55,306 nucleotides of DNA. Source: Leucobacter chromiireducens (GTDB taxonomy: Bacteria; Actinomycetota; Actinomycetes; Actinomycetales; Microbacteriaceae). Numbering within the stretch: position 1 is the stretch's first letter; every line of letters begins with the position of its first letter. The notes under the pieces are model-generated. The model worked only from the letters and a program-made list of their open reading frames with translations. It did not search any database and was not told the origin of the DNA. The translations under genes and the position numbers were made by a program. The DNA is taken from NCBI RefSeq assembly GCF_003917135.1, contig NZ_RPDI01000022.1:1-55306 (forward strand). Direction: 5' to 3'. Shown here in pieces: positions 32,765 through 41,825 of the stretch.

Positions 32765-33049
32765 ATGAGTGAGATGCAGCATGCGGGGGCCGGCGGTGTC
32801 GCCCTCTCCAATGACGTGCTCGCACCCAGCGTGCAGCGCATCGGGAACCGTGACATCGAGATCACCTTCCTCGGGAAGAACGCCGCGGGACAGAACACCT
32901 GGATCATGTGGAACTCCGCTGAGCCGTACCTCATTGGCATGCTGTCGCAGGGCAAGATGGGCTACCACTTCGAGCAGCGCACCAGCTCGGGCGTGCTCGT
33001 GCACGAGAACATCTCGCTGAGCCGCGTCCAGCGCGCGATCGGCGGCTAG
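32765..33049 (+). CDS. Hypothetical protein, 94 residues
   Basis: I do not recognise a family. The protein is soluble and contains a likely beta-sheet core: RIGNRDIEITFLGKNAAGQN, WIMWNSAEPYLIGML and MGYHFEQRTSSGVLVHEN. Codon use follows the chromosomal pattern, and a leaderless -10 box is exactly spaced, so it is probably real. It stands alone between the cupin gene and the convergent Lrp-type regulator. Confidence 0.6.
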   Translation: MSEMQHAGAGGVALSNDVLAPSVQRIGNRDIEITFLGKNAAGQNTWIMWNSAEPYLIGMLSQGKMGYHFEQRTSSGVLVHENISLSRVQRAIGG

Positions 33050-33098
33050 CGCGCAGCGATCCCGCGCTGCTGCGTCTGCTCACCGCCGCGCAGCTGGC

Positions 33099-34061
33099 TC
33101 ACGCCTCGGCGCCGCGCCACCCGCCCGCTCCGCCAACGGCGCGCTCGATCGCGCGCTCGTAGTTCTCCTTCACGATGTCGTAGTGCGCCCACGACTCGAC
33201 GGCACTGACGCTCGTGAGCGCCCGCAGCTCCTCGGTGGCGCGCAGCAGGTGCGCGGCCGATGGGCCCTCGAGCGTCGCCACGTAGTCGAATCGGCCGTGT
33301 GTGCGTGCCGCGAAGTCCACGTCGGGGGAGCGGAGGAGGAACTCGCGGATCGGGGCGGCGTCGCCCCGCGCGGTGATACCGAGCCCGATCGCGATGCGCG
33401 AGCGGGTGAGCTGCCCCGAGGTGATCGCGGAAATGCGGATCACGCCGGCTGTGACAAGTCGGTGCACGCGCGCACGCACCGACGAGGGTGAGAGATGCAC
33501 GGCATCGCCGAGCGCGCGGAAGCTCATCCGGCCATCGCGCTGCAACAGCCTGATGAGCTCCGTATCGAGCGCGTCGATCGTCGCCGGGCTGCGGCGGTCT
33601 GCGACGAAGAACCCGCTGAGCACGTCGACGTAGGTCGTGACGAGCAGGGAGCGCACCCCGGGGATCGCCCGCACCGCGTCGAGCACCTCGTGGAGCTCCG
33701 CGGAGTCGCGGTGGCGTGACTCGAACACGAGGGGCATGCTGCCGCTCGTGAGCGACACGAACACGCTGTTGGGGATCGCGGCGATGCGGTCAGCGACGGG
33801 GCGGAGCGGACCGTCGACCGCGACCGCGGCGTGCGTGAGCACGTGGTGGCCGACCACCTGCGGGTCGAGCGCCGCGACGACCCGCACGCCCTCGTGCTCA
33901 GTGAGGCGGCGCAGCCGCAGTGAGGCGGCGTCGCGCGAGATGCCGAGCCCGGCGGCCAGATCGTTGATCGAGGCGCGCCCGTCCTCCTGCAGCGCGCGAA
34001 TGAGCGCGGCATCGATCGCGTCGAGACCTGATTCGCGCGGCTGCGCACGCCTGGGGTGCAT
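33099..34061 (-). CDS. Lrp/AsnC family regulator with two HTH units
   Basis: 320 residues, twice the usual Lrp length. The first HTH reads DAIDAALIRALQEDGRASIN, DLAAGLGISRDAASLRLRRL; the second reads DALDTELIRLLQRDGRMSFR, ALGDAVHLSPSSVRARVHRL. Each is followed by an AsnC-type ligand domain, the second ending FAARTHGRFDYVATLEG. Tandem Lrp proteins occur in actinobacteria as regulators of neighbouring amino-acid or amide catabolism. It is divergent from the transporter gene at 34287, and a perfect TTGCGA-type palindrome lies between. I infer control of the 34.3-41.6 kb operon. Confidence 0.9.
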   Translation of the reverse strand: MHPRRAQPRESGLDAIDAALIRALQEDGRASINDLAAGLGISRDAASLRLRRLTEHEGVRVVAALDPQVVGHHVLTHAAVAVDGPLRPVADRIAAIPNSVFVSLTSGSMPLVFESRHRDSAELHEVLDAVRAIPGVRSLLVTTYVDVLSGFFVADRRSPATIDALDTELIRLLQRDGRMSFRALGDAVHLSPSSVRARVHRLVTAGVIRISAITSGQLTRSRIAIGLGITARGDAAPIREFLLRSPDVDFAARTHGRFDYVATLEGPSAAHLLRATEELRALTSVSAVESWAHYDIVKENYERAIERAVGGAGGWRGAEA

Positions 34062-34134
34062 CGTCCCAGGATACGCGGGATTGCGAGAATCGGCGCGCAG
34101 AACGTTGGCAGAAGAGCGATTATTGCACTGGAGA

Positions 34135-34149
34135 TCGCAATTCTTGCGA
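34135..34149. promoter_or_regulatory. Perfect Lrp-type palindrome in a divergent promoter region
   Basis: TCGCAA-TTC-TTGCGA is a perfect 6+6 bp palindrome. A further half-site ATTGCGAGAAT lies at 34080-34090, about five helical turns away. The pattern and the AT-rich centre fit an Lrp/AsnC operator in the 225-nt region between the regulator and the transporter. Promoter boxes in this region are not obvious. Confidence 0.55.
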
Positions 34150-34286
34150 ACTCTGTTCGCATATCAAGTGCTAAGGGGCGTATTGGCTCCCGTTTCGCGA
34201 TCGCGCGGTGGTGGCTTTCGTTCTACAGTTCATGGTGCGCGCCGCACCCGGTCCCGCGGCGCCCCAGTCGAGCAAGGGAGCTTTGC

Positions 34287-35642
34287 ATGTCATCGTCCAC
34301 AGCCAGCGCGCCGGTCTTCACGCACCGGCGCGCGCTCCGATCTGGCTTCGCTGCCATGGTCGGCACCACGATCGAGTGGTACGACTTCTACGTCTACGCG
34401 ACGGCCGCTGCGCTCGTGTTCCCCGTCGTGTTCTTCCCCGAGCTGGATCGCGGCCTGGCGACGCTGGCGTCGTTCGGTACGTACGCGGTCGCGTTCTTTG
34501 CTCGTCCGCTCGGCGGCATCATCTTCGGCCACATCGGTGACAAGATTGGCCGCAAGCCGGCGCTCACGATCACGCTGCTGCTCATGGGTATCGCGACGAC
34601 GCTCGTCGGAGTGCTGCCCGACTACAACACGATCGGGATCATGGGCCCGATCCTGCTCATCGTGCTCCGCGTGTGCCAGGGCCTCGCGGTCGGCGGCGAG
34701 TGGGGCGGTGCGAGCCTCATGTCGGTCGAGAGTGCGCCGGCGAAGTTCAAGAACTTCTACGGCGGCTTCACCCAGATCGGGAACCCGCTCGGCGCGCTCA
34801 TGTCCTCTGGTGCCTTCTGGATCCTCGCGCTCATGGGCGACGACGTCCTGTTCTCCTGGGGCTGGCGCGTGCCCTTCCTGTTCTCGATCGTGTTGATCTT
34901 CGTGGGCATCTGGGTGCGCTACCGCGTCGAGGAGACGCCCGTGTTCGAGGAGAAGGTGGGCGGCCAGCAGCAGTCGACGCCGCTGCTCTTCGCGCTCAAG
35001 AACAACTGGTGGCCGATCCTGCTCGGCTTCTGCATCGTCGCGATCTCCTCGGGCGGCTACGTGGTCGCAACGACGTTCGTGCAGAGCTACGCGACGAGCC
35101 CAGAGGTGGGCCTTCCGTACGAGACGATCCTGGGCGCGATGACGATCGCGTCGCTCGTCGAGGCGATCGTGACCCTCCCGCTCGCGCTGCTCGGAGACAA
35201 GATCGGCGGCAAGTGGGTCATGTACCTCGGCATCATCGGCTCGTTCGCCGCGGTCGTGCCGCTCGTGCTCTTCATTGAGGGCCACAACGTCGCGATGATC
35301 TACCTCTTCGTGTCCATCGTGCGCCTCGCGCTCAGCGGCGCCTGGGCTCCACTCTCGACGATCATGACGCAGATGTTCCGGCCGCAAGCGCGCTATACCT
35401 CCATGTCGCTCTCGTACGGCATCGGTGCGGCGGTGTGGGGCGGCCTGTCGCCCGCGATCGCCACGGCGCTGCTGAACGCGACCGGCAACTTCTGGTCCGT
35501 GATCGCGTTCTACGGCCTGCTCTCGGCAGTTGCCCTCTTCGGCGTGTTCTTCGCGCCGCAGCACTCAGACACCGCGCCGGTCACCGGATCGTTCCGGCCC
35601 CGGCTCGACACCACCGCAGTCCCCACCACCGAAGGAAAGTAA
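34287..35642 (+). CDS. MFS transporter, metabolite:H+ symporter (MHS) type
   Basis: 451 residues from the ATG at 34287, behind AAGGGAG; the open frame extends upstream without a start site. Twelve membrane segments are visible. MHS markers are FAAMVGTTIEWYDFYVYATA at the N-terminus, RPLGGIIFGHIGDKIGRKPAL (MFS motif A region) and RVCQGLAVGGEWGGASLM. Family members import shikimate, oxoglutarate, citrate or aromatic acids with protons. First gene of a five-gene operon of hydrolases and oxo-acid enzymes, so it probably imports the substrate of that pathway. Confidence 0.92.
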   Translation: MSSSTASAPVFTHRRALRSGFAAMVGTTIEWYDFYVYATAAALVFPVVFFPELDRGLATLASFGTYAVAFFARPLGGIIFGHIGDKIGRKPALTITLLLMGIATTLVGVLPDYNTIGIMGPILLIVLRVCQGLAVGGEWGGASLMSVESAPAKFKNFYGGFTQIGNPLGALMSSGAFWILALMGDDVLFSWGWRVPFLFSIVLIFVGIWVRYRVEETPVFEEKVGGQQQSTPLLFALKNNWWPILLGFCIVAISSGGYVVATTFVQSYATSPEVGLPYETILGAMTIASLVEAIVTLPLALLGDKIGGKWVMYLGIIGSFAAVVPLVLFIEGHNVAMIYLFVSIVRLALSGAWAPLSTIMTQMFRPQARYTSMSLSYGIGAAVWGGLSPAIATALLNATGNFWSVIAFYGLLSAVALFGVFFAPQHSDTAPVTGSFRPRLDTTAVPTTEGK

Positions 35643-35647
35643 GCACC

Positions 35648-37321
35648 ATGCGCTCGCTCGCCACCTATGACGCACGTAACTCGGCCCCGACGATTGTCAC
35701 CGCCGAGCGAATCCTGACGGTCGACGAGAGTCGACCGGAGGCCGAGGCCATGCTCACCGCCGAGGGCATGATCCTCGCGGTCGGCACGCTCGCCGAGTGC
35801 GAGCAGGTGGCGGCGAGCGCTGGTCTCGCGCCCGTGCACGTCGACCACGCAGAGGCGACGATCGTTCCTGGCTTTGTCGATGCGCACGCGCACCCCCTGA
35901 TGTATGGGCAGCTGCTCACCTGGGTGGACATCACCCCGGCGAAGGCAGCGAGCATTCCCGAGATCATCGAGCTGATGCGCGAAGCCGCGAAGCAGCTGCC
36001 CGCCGGCGTGCCCCTGCGGGGCTTCGGCTACGAGCAGCGCAACCTCGCCGAGCAGCGTCACCCCACCCGACACGAGCTCGATCAGATCGCCACGGATCGC
36101 GAGGTGTACATCATGAACGCCTCCGGCCACGGCGGCGTGGTCAACACGTTCACGTTCGAGAAGTTCGGCGTCACGAAGGACACCCCAAACCCGGAGGGCG
36201 GCGAGTTCTTCCGGGACGCGGACGGCGAGCTGACGGGTGAGCTCTCGGACGCCGCCTGCAACGTGCTCACCGGCCTGCACGGCGTGAAGGTTGGCCACCA
36301 CGGACCCAATTTCCACCTGGGCGACGAGCCGGCTGAGCACCAGCGCCAGCTCGACCTCGTGCAGCGGGAGTTCCTCCGCGGCGGCGTGACCGCGATCGGC
36401 GATGCGCAGGTGTCGAAGCGCGAGTTCGCCGCCTACCTCGAAATGGCGGATCGCGGAGCGCTCAACATGCGCGTGTCCATGTACTTCCTGTCGCACCTGC
36501 TCGACCAGGTGGTGGATCTCGGCTTCACCGGCCCCTTCGGCAATGCGTTCCTCTCGGCGGCCGGCATCAAGCTCTACGCTGACGGCACGCTCGGCGGCTG
36601 GACCGCCTACTTCCCCGATGGGTATCTCGGGGATCCCTGCCGCACCGGTCAGCTCTACCACGAGCCACGCGAGTACACCGAGCTCGTGCGCAAGGCGCAC
36701 GGGGCAGGCCTGCAGACCGCGACGCACGCGCAGTCGCCCATCGCGATCAAGATGGTGGTCGACGCGATTGAGCAGGCGCTCGCCGACCGCCCGGACGCGG
36801 ACGCCCGGCACCGCATCGAGCACTGCGGGCTGCCCACCCCTGAAGACATCACCCGCATGGCTGAGCTCGGCATCCGCCCGGTCAACCAGACCCAGCACTA
36901 CTACAACTGGGGCGAGGGCGTTGAGCAGGCGATCGGTACCCCCGGCGAGCGTTTCAACCCGCTCGGCGAGTTCCGTGACGCTGGCGTGCCGATCACGATC
37001 TCCTCGGACGCGCCCGTCGCGGAGCCCCGCCCGCTCGAGGCGATCCAGGCCGCCGTGACCCGCGTGACGCGTCGCGGGCACAAGCTCGGCGAGGACTCGC
37101 TGCGCATCTCCGCGGCGGAGGCACTTCGCGGCCACACGCTCGAGGGTGCGAAAACGCTCGGCCGCGAGGCCGAGTTCGGCTCGCTCGAGGTGGGCAAGCG
37201 CGCCGACTTCGTCGTGCTGGGGCAGAACCCGCTCGACACCGACGGCGCAGACATCGCCGCGATCCCGGTCCGCGAGACCTGGGTCGACGGCGCAGTGAAG
37301 TTCCGCGCGGAGGGGGAGTAA
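35648..37321 (+). CDS. YtcJ-like amidohydrolase
   Basis: 557 residues from the ATG at 35648, behind GAAGGAAAG, 5 nt after the transporter stop. The metal-dependent hydrolase core begins VPGFVDAHAHPLMYGQLL (HxH ligands), continues with IEHCGLPTPEDITRMAELGI and ends ITISSDAPVAEPRPLEAIQ (metal Asp in SSDAP). YtcJ/NfdA-type enzymes cleave N-formyl, cyclic amide or related bonds; natural substrates are mostly unknown. With an AbgB-like peptidase in the same operon, the pathway probably starts from an amide. Confidence 0.9.
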   Translation: MRSLATYDARNSAPTIVTAERILTVDESRPEAEAMLTAEGMILAVGTLAECEQVAASAGLAPVHVDHAEATIVPGFVDAHAHPLMYGQLLTWVDITPAKAASIPEIIELMREAAKQLPAGVPLRGFGYEQRNLAEQRHPTRHELDQIATDREVYIMNASGHGGVVNTFTFEKFGVTKDTPNPEGGEFFRDADGELTGELSDAACNVLTGLHGVKVGHHGPNFHLGDEPAEHQRQLDLVQREFLRGGVTAIGDAQVSKREFAAYLEMADRGALNMRVSMYFLSHLLDQVVDLGFTGPFGNAFLSAAGIKLYADGTLGGWTAYFPDGYLGDPCRTGQLYHEPREYTELVRKAHGAGLQTATHAQSPIAIKMVVDAIEQALADRPDADARHRIEHCGLPTPEDITRMAELGIRPVNQTQHYYNWGEGVEQAIGTPGERFNPLGEFRDAGVPITISSDAPVAEPRPLEAIQAAVTRVTRRGHKLGEDSLRISAAEALRGHTLEGAKTLGREAEFGSLEVGKRADFVVLGQNPLDTDGADIAAIPVRETWVDGAVKFRAEGE

Positions 37322-37323
37322 CC

Positions 37324-38985
37324 ATGACGGCGCAGACGACGGCAAAGCGCACCACCGGGTGGCTGGTCATCGAGACGATCAAGAACTACGGTGTGGACGC
37401 CGTGTTCGGGATCCCCGGAACCCACAACCTCGAGTTCTACCGGCCGCTCGCGGAGTTTGGGATCCGTGCGGTCACCTCCCGCCACGAGCAGGGCGCCGGC
37501 TACGCGGCCGACGGTTGGTCGCTCCAGACGGGCATGCCCGGCGTCGTCATCACGACGAGCGGGCCTGGCCTCCTCAACGCGCTGAGTGCCGCTGGCACCG
37601 CGTACGCCGAGTCGCGCCCCATGATCATCCTCGCGCCAGGGCCTGCGCGCGGGAAGGAATTCGCCGACGTCGGCACGCTGCACGAGACCAAGGACCAGCT
37701 GAGCGCTGCCGCGGCGATCGTCGAGCGCGCCCGCCGGGTACAGACGGCGATCGAGGCCGTCGCGGCCGTGCACGAGGCGTTCGAACTGTTCGCCACGACG
37801 CGCCCTCGCCCCGTCTACATCGAGGTGCCGCTCGATCTGCTCGAGGAGGAGATCGGTGACGAGGTGCCGGCGACCGCGCTCGCAGCGCGCGACTTCGCCC
37901 CCATCGCGGCGCCCGCGGCCGACGTGGTCGCGGCGGCTGCCGCCGCACTCGCCGGGGCCCAGGACCCCGTGATCCTCGCGGGCGGCGGCTCGCGCGCCGC
38001 GACTGCGGAGCTGCGGCAGCTCGCCGAGCGGCTGAGCGCCCCCGTGGTCACCACGCTCAACGCGAAGGGCGTGCTCGATGAGACCCACCCGCTCGCACTC
38101 GGCTCGAACCTGCGGCTCGCGGCCGCGCGAAATCGTGCACGTGATGCGGACGTACTCCTCGTTGTCGGGGCGAAGCTCGGCGAGGCGGAGCTCTGGGTCG
38201 ACGCGCTCGAGGCGCGTGGCCGAGTGATCCGAATCGACCTGCTCGACACGCAGATCCACAAGAACCAGGCCGCGGAGATCGGGATCGTGGCCGACGCCGC
38301 GGCGGCGCTCGCCGCGATCGGTGCGGCGCTCGAGACTCAGGACCTGTCAGCGCGCGAAGCCGCTGCCGAGACCGCCGCCGCGAGCGTTGTGGCGAGCCGT
38401 GCGGCGGTCCGTGCGGAGTCGGCGGAACTCGATCCCGTGAACACCGCACTGGGCGAGCTCATCGCGAGCGTACTGCCGGAACACGCGATCGTCTCGACCG
38501 ACTCCTCGCAGATCGCCTACTGGGGCCTCCTCAACGCGATCACCGCGAGCGTACCGAACTCCACCCCCTATATGGGCACGTACGCCACGCTCGGCTACGG
38601 CCTACCCGCCGCGATCGGCTCGCGCATCGCCTGCCCGGAGCGGCCGGTGTTCACCGTGCTCGGGGACGGCGCGCTGATGTTCTCCATGCAGGAGTTCATC
38701 ACGGTCGTCGAGCAGGGGCTCGACGTGACCGTGATCGTGGTCGACAACGGCGGCTACGCCGAGATCAAGCAGAATGAGGCCGACGCGGGCATCGCGCCGG
38801 TCGGTGTGGTGCTCACGCAGCCCGACTGGGTGGCCGTCGCCACCGCGTTCGGCGGAGCCGGGCAGCGCGCCACGAACGCCGCGGAACTGACCGCAGCGAT
38901 CAGCGCCGCCGGCGCGGCAGGCGGGCTGCAGCTCATTCACCTGCCACAGGACTCCTTCGATCTTGGATCGGGGGTGGCCGCGTGA
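37324..38985 (+). CDS. Thiamine diphosphate-dependent enzyme, acetolactate synthase-like
   Basis: 553 residues. The N-terminal domain has VFGIPGTHNLEFYRPLAEFG and SRHEQGAGYAADGWS with the catalytic Glu. The C-terminal TPP motif is GDGALMFSMQEFITVVEQG, then VIVVDNGGYAEIKQNEADAG. The family includes acetolactate synthase, oxo-acid decarboxylases (benzoylformate, indolepyruvate, phenylpyruvate) and oxalyl-CoA decarboxylase. No small regulatory subunit is present, so a catabolic 2-oxo-acid decarboxylase or lyase is more likely than valine biosynthesis. It overlaps the dehydrogenase by 4 nt. Confidence 0.9.
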   Translation: MTAQTTAKRTTGWLVIETIKNYGVDAVFGIPGTHNLEFYRPLAEFGIRAVTSRHEQGAGYAADGWSLQTGMPGVVITTSGPGLLNALSAAGTAYAESRPMIILAPGPARGKEFADVGTLHETKDQLSAAAAIVERARRVQTAIEAVAAVHEAFELFATTRPRPVYIEVPLDLLEEEIGDEVPATALAARDFAPIAAPAADVVAAAAAALAGAQDPVILAGGGSRAATAELRQLAERLSAPVVTTLNAKGVLDETHPLALGSNLRLAAARNRARDADVLLVVGAKLGEAELWVDALEARGRVIRIDLLDTQIHKNQAAEIGIVADAAAALAAIGAALETQDLSAREAAAETAAASVVASRAAVRAESAELDPVNTALGELIASVLPEHAIVSTDSSQIAYWGLLNAITASVPNSTPYMGTYATLGYGLPAAIGSRIACPERPVFTVLGDGALMFSMQEFITVVEQGLDVTVIVVDNGGYAEIKQNEADAGIAPVGVVLTQPDWVAVATAFGGAGQRATNAAELTAAISAAGAAGGLQLIHLPQDSFDLGSGVAA

Positions 38986-39971
38986 GCCCGCTCGCCGTCT
39001 ACACGGACACGGACGACACCGACGTTTCGGCGGGCGTCGCGCTCCTCGAGGCTGCCGGCTACGAGGTCCGCGTGCTCGAGACGCGGGACCCCGCAGCGAT
39101 CATCGCGGGAGCCCATGATGCGGAGGTACTGCTGCTCGGCTACGCGCCGATCACCCGCGAGATCATCGAGGCGCTGCCGAAGCTGAAACTCATCGCCCTC
39201 ATGTCGATGGGGTTCGACTTCGTCGACCTGGACGCCGCGAGCGAGCACGGCATCTGGGTCACCAACGTGCCAGGCGCCGCCACCGAGGAGGTCGCGACGC
39301 ACGCGCTCGCGCTCCTGCTCCACGCAACGCGGCAGCTGCCCTTCTACCTGGGCTCCGCCACCCCGGAGCGGTGGAACGAGCGCGCGGAGACCGCCCCGCC
39401 CCGACTGAGTGAACTCCAACTCGGCATCGTCGGACTCGGCAAGATCGGGCGCGAGTTCGCCCGCGTCGCCGGCCCGTTGTTCGGGGGCATCATCGGCTAC
39501 GATCCGTTCCTCCCCGACACCCCCGAGGTGCGCGCCGACCTCAAGGTGCTCGGGATCCGCAGGGCCGAGCTCGCCGAGGTGCGCGACCGCGCGCACGTGC
39601 TCTCCCTGCACCTGCCGCTCACCCCCGACACCGAGCACCTGCTCGACGCTGAGTTCATCGCGGCCATGCCGCCCGGGACCGTGGTGCTGAACGTGTCGCG
39701 TGGCGGCCTCATCGACAGCGCCGCGCTCGCCGCAGCGCTCGACGCCGGACAGCTCTCCGCGGCGGCGCTCGACGTGCTCGATCAGGAGCCGCCGGCCGCC
39801 TCCCACCCGCTGCTCGGTCGCGCCGATGTGGTACTCACCCCGCACATCGCGTACTTCTCCTCCTTCACCGAGGGGGAGTACGTGCGCGTGCAGGCTGCGA
39901 ACGCCGTGGCGCTCGCGGAGACCGGACGCCCAGAGTCCCCCGTCAACCGGCCGGCGAACGTGCCCGCATAG
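38982..39971 (+). CDS. D-2-hydroxyacid dehydrogenase family protein
   Basis: 329 residues from a GTG overlapping the previous stop. The NAD-binding motif is GIVGLGKIGREFARVAG. Catalytic residues are visible: the Arg in NVSRGGLIDSAAL, the Glu in LDVLDQEPPAA and the His in VVLTPHIAYFS. It reversibly reduces 2-oxo acids to D-2-hydroxy acids, so it acts on the same oxo-acid class as the TPP enzyme before it. The specific substrate cannot be told. Confidence 0.92.
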   Translation: MSPLAVYTDTDDTDVSAGVALLEAAGYEVRVLETRDPAAIIAGAHDAEVLLLGYAPITREIIEALPKLKLIALMSMGFDFVDLDAASEHGIWVTNVPGAATEEVATHALALLLHATRQLPFYLGSATPERWNERAETAPPRLSELQLGIVGLGKIGREFARVAGPLFGGIIGYDPFLPDTPEVRADLKVLGIRRAELAEVRDRAHVLSLHLPLTPDTEHLLDAEFIAAMPPGTVVLNVSRGGLIDSAALAAALDAGQLSAAALDVLDQEPPAASHPLLGRADVVLTPHIAYFSSFTEGEYVRVQAANAVALAETGRPESPVNRPANVPA

Positions 39972-40013
39972 TTGTCGACCCTCACACACCGCACTGCCCT
40001 GAAAGGACCCATC

Positions 40014-41579
40014 GTGACCGCACTCACCGCCGAGGCCAAGCGCACCGCGCAGGCGTGGATCGACGACCACCTCGCCGAGCTCACCGCGTGGCACACCCAC
40101 ATCTGGGAGCTCGCCGAGCCGGCCTGGCGCGAGTACCGCTCGCAGGCGTGGTACGTCGACCGGCTCCGCGCGGAGGGCTTCGAGGTGGAGGACGGTTCCG
40201 CCGGCATGCCCACCGCGTTCAGCGCGGTGTGGTCGAACGGCGACGGCCCCACCATGCTCACCTACGCGGAGTACGACGCCGTGCCGGGCAACAGCCAGGC
40301 CGCCACCACCTCCGAGGCACCACGTGAGGGACTCAGCCGCTTCGCGCCAGGCCACACCGATCCACACTCGGTGCTGGGGATCTCGACGCTCGCCGGCGTG
40401 CTCGCGACGAAGCACGCGATGACGGTGCACGGCATCGGGGGCACACTGAAGTACACGGGAGAGCCCGCCGAGAAGATGCACGGCTCGAAGGTGGTGCACG
40501 GCCTGCGCGGCTACTACGACGACGCCGACGCGATCGTGTCGTTCCACCCGTTCTACATGCTGCCGCTCTGCAACACCGCGCGCTGGGACACGCAGTGCGG
40601 CGCGTACTACAGCAAGGTGTACTCCTTCGTCTGCGACGAACCGGAGACCTGGCAGCTCTCGAGCGCGGACCCAAACTCCCCGATCCCCGCTTCCCACTCC
40701 GCGGCGCGCGCGCCCGGGGCCAACGTCGCGCTCATGCAGATGTACACCGCGTCGCGCACCATGCTCGACTCGATGCTGCCGGCAACAGGCGGGTGGAGCT
40801 TCTCCGACGCGATCCTGAGCGATGGCCAGGCGACGGCGGACAATCTGCCGCAGCGCGTGGCGCGCATCCAATTTTCGTGGCGCACGCCCGATATCGAGAT
40901 GGCCGAGCACATCCTCACGATCCTCGACCGCAACGCGCAAGCGGCGGCCAGCATGGCGCACTGCGCCGCGGAGGACCGCTGGATCGCGCGCAGCCGCCCC
41001 GGTCGCACGAACCACGTGATGAGCGAGACCCTGTACGCGAACCTCACGGACGTCGGCGCCCCGAGCTACGGGCCGGAGGCGATCGGGGTGGCGCAGGAGA
41101 TCCAACGCTCGCTGGGCCGCGAGGCTACCGCGCGGCCGTTCCTCGCGGAGACCGAGCAGCTCATCGCCCCGCAGGAGGCCGAGCGCCTGCTGCGCGAGCA
41201 CATGCCGGCCTGGCAGCGCAACTGGACGAGCGACGACTACGTGGAGATGAGCCACTACGCGCCGCTCGTGCGGTTCTACGTGTCGCGACCTGCGCTCCAG
41301 CCGGTCCCGGGGGAGGGACCCTACCCCGGCTGGGTGATGAACGCGCTCGGCGGGATCCCGGAGACGATCGCCCCCACCATCGTGACCGCGGGCAAGACCG
41401 TGTCCGGCACGTTCCTCGACCTCCTCACGCAGCCTGAAACGCTCGCCGCCGCGCAGCGGGAGTTCACCGAGCGCGTCGCCGCGGAGCCCATGCCGGCGCT
41501 CCTGCCGGCCGACTTCGAGCCGCCGATCGACCTGCCGTGGCCCGACTACTCCGGGGCCGGTGAACACCGCCACTGGTGA
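40014..41579 (+). CDS. M20 family peptidase, aminobenzoyl-glutamate hydrolase subunit B-like
   Basis: 521 residues from a GTG behind GAAAGGACC; upstream in-frame codons overlap no ribosome binding site. The M20 core has LTYAEYDAVPGNSQAA (bridging Asp), FAPGHTDPHSVLGI in place of the usual GHNL motif, and GTLKYTGEPAEKMHGSKVV with the catalytic-region Glu. The dimerisation and C-terminal parts (WDTQCGAYYSKVYSF, ADNLPQRVARIQFSWR) match AbgB-type amidohydrolases, which cleave acyl-amino acid bonds such as p-aminobenzoyl-glutamate. The gene ends the operon at a strong terminator. Confidence 0.87.
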   Translation: MTALTAEAKRTAQAWIDDHLAELTAWHTHIWELAEPAWREYRSQAWYVDRLRAEGFEVEDGSAGMPTAFSAVWSNGDGPTMLTYAEYDAVPGNSQAATTSEAPREGLSRFAPGHTDPHSVLGISTLAGVLATKHAMTVHGIGGTLKYTGEPAEKMHGSKVVHGLRGYYDDADAIVSFHPFYMLPLCNTARWDTQCGAYYSKVYSFVCDEPETWQLSSADPNSPIPASHSAARAPGANVALMQMYTASRTMLDSMLPATGGWSFSDAILSDGQATADNLPQRVARIQFSWRTPDIEMAEHILTILDRNAQAAASMAHCAAEDRWIARSRPGRTNHVMSETLYANLTDVGAPSYGPEAIGVAQEIQRSLGREATARPFLAETEQLIAPQEAERLLREHMPAWQRNWTSDDYVEMSHYAPLVRFYVSRPALQPVPGEGPYPGWVMNALGGIPETIAPTIVTAGKTVSGTFLDLLTQPETLAAAQREFTERVAAEPMPALLPADFEPPIDLPWPDYSGAGEHRHW

Positions 41580-41609
41580 CCCAACGCGGGTGTCACCCAG
41601 CCGCAAGAC

Positions 41610-41643
41610 AGAGGGCCCAGCGCAATGCGCTGGGCCCTCTTTC
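41610..41643 (+). terminator. Rho-independent terminator
   Basis: A perfect 14-bp stem, AGAGGGCCCAGCGC (41610-41623) with 41627-41640, loop AAT, followed by TT. It ends the 34.3-41.6 kb operon. Confidence 0.85.
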
Positions 41644-41701
41644 GTGTACCCGCGCCCGAATCTGCGTATTTTTCCCGGATCCGCTCCGCGAGGCACGCGC
41701 C

Positions 41702-41707
41702 TAGCGT
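41702..41707 (+). promoter_or_regulatory. Possible -10 box for the surface-protein gene
   Basis: TAGCGT lies about 118 nt before the start codon. No -35 is evident. The TTTTTCCC run at 41669-41676 may be an UP-like or spacer feature. This is the best candidate in the 185-nt leader region after the terminator. Confidence 0.3.
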
Positions 41708-41786
41708 TGGCGGCATCACGCGGCTGCGGGCGTCAGATGTAGCTCTCGGCGGCTGTTGGCCGTGAGATCGGGGACAGGACAACGGA

Positions 41787-41821
41787 GTGCTGCCTCCGAA
41801 TCCCACAGGAGAAGGCAGCAC
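41787..41821 (+). promoter_or_regulatory. Leader hairpin presenting the Shine-Dalgarno sequence in its loop
   Basis: GTGCTGCCT (41787-41795) pairs perfectly with AGGCAGCAC (41813-41821). The 17-nt loop ends in AGGAGA (41807-41812), the ribosome binding site of the surface-protein gene, whose ATG is at 41826. The stem stands between the Shine-Dalgarno sequence and the start codon, so folding should influence translation. Confidence 0.6.
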
Positions 41822-41825
41822 GGCC

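Noticed and set aside
38937-41696. 919-codon open frame on the minus strand opposite the dehydrogenase and AbgB-like genes
   Set aside because: Antisense shadow caused by GC-rich third positions; composition is Arg/Gly/His/Val-rich without domains, and the plus-strand genes are clear.
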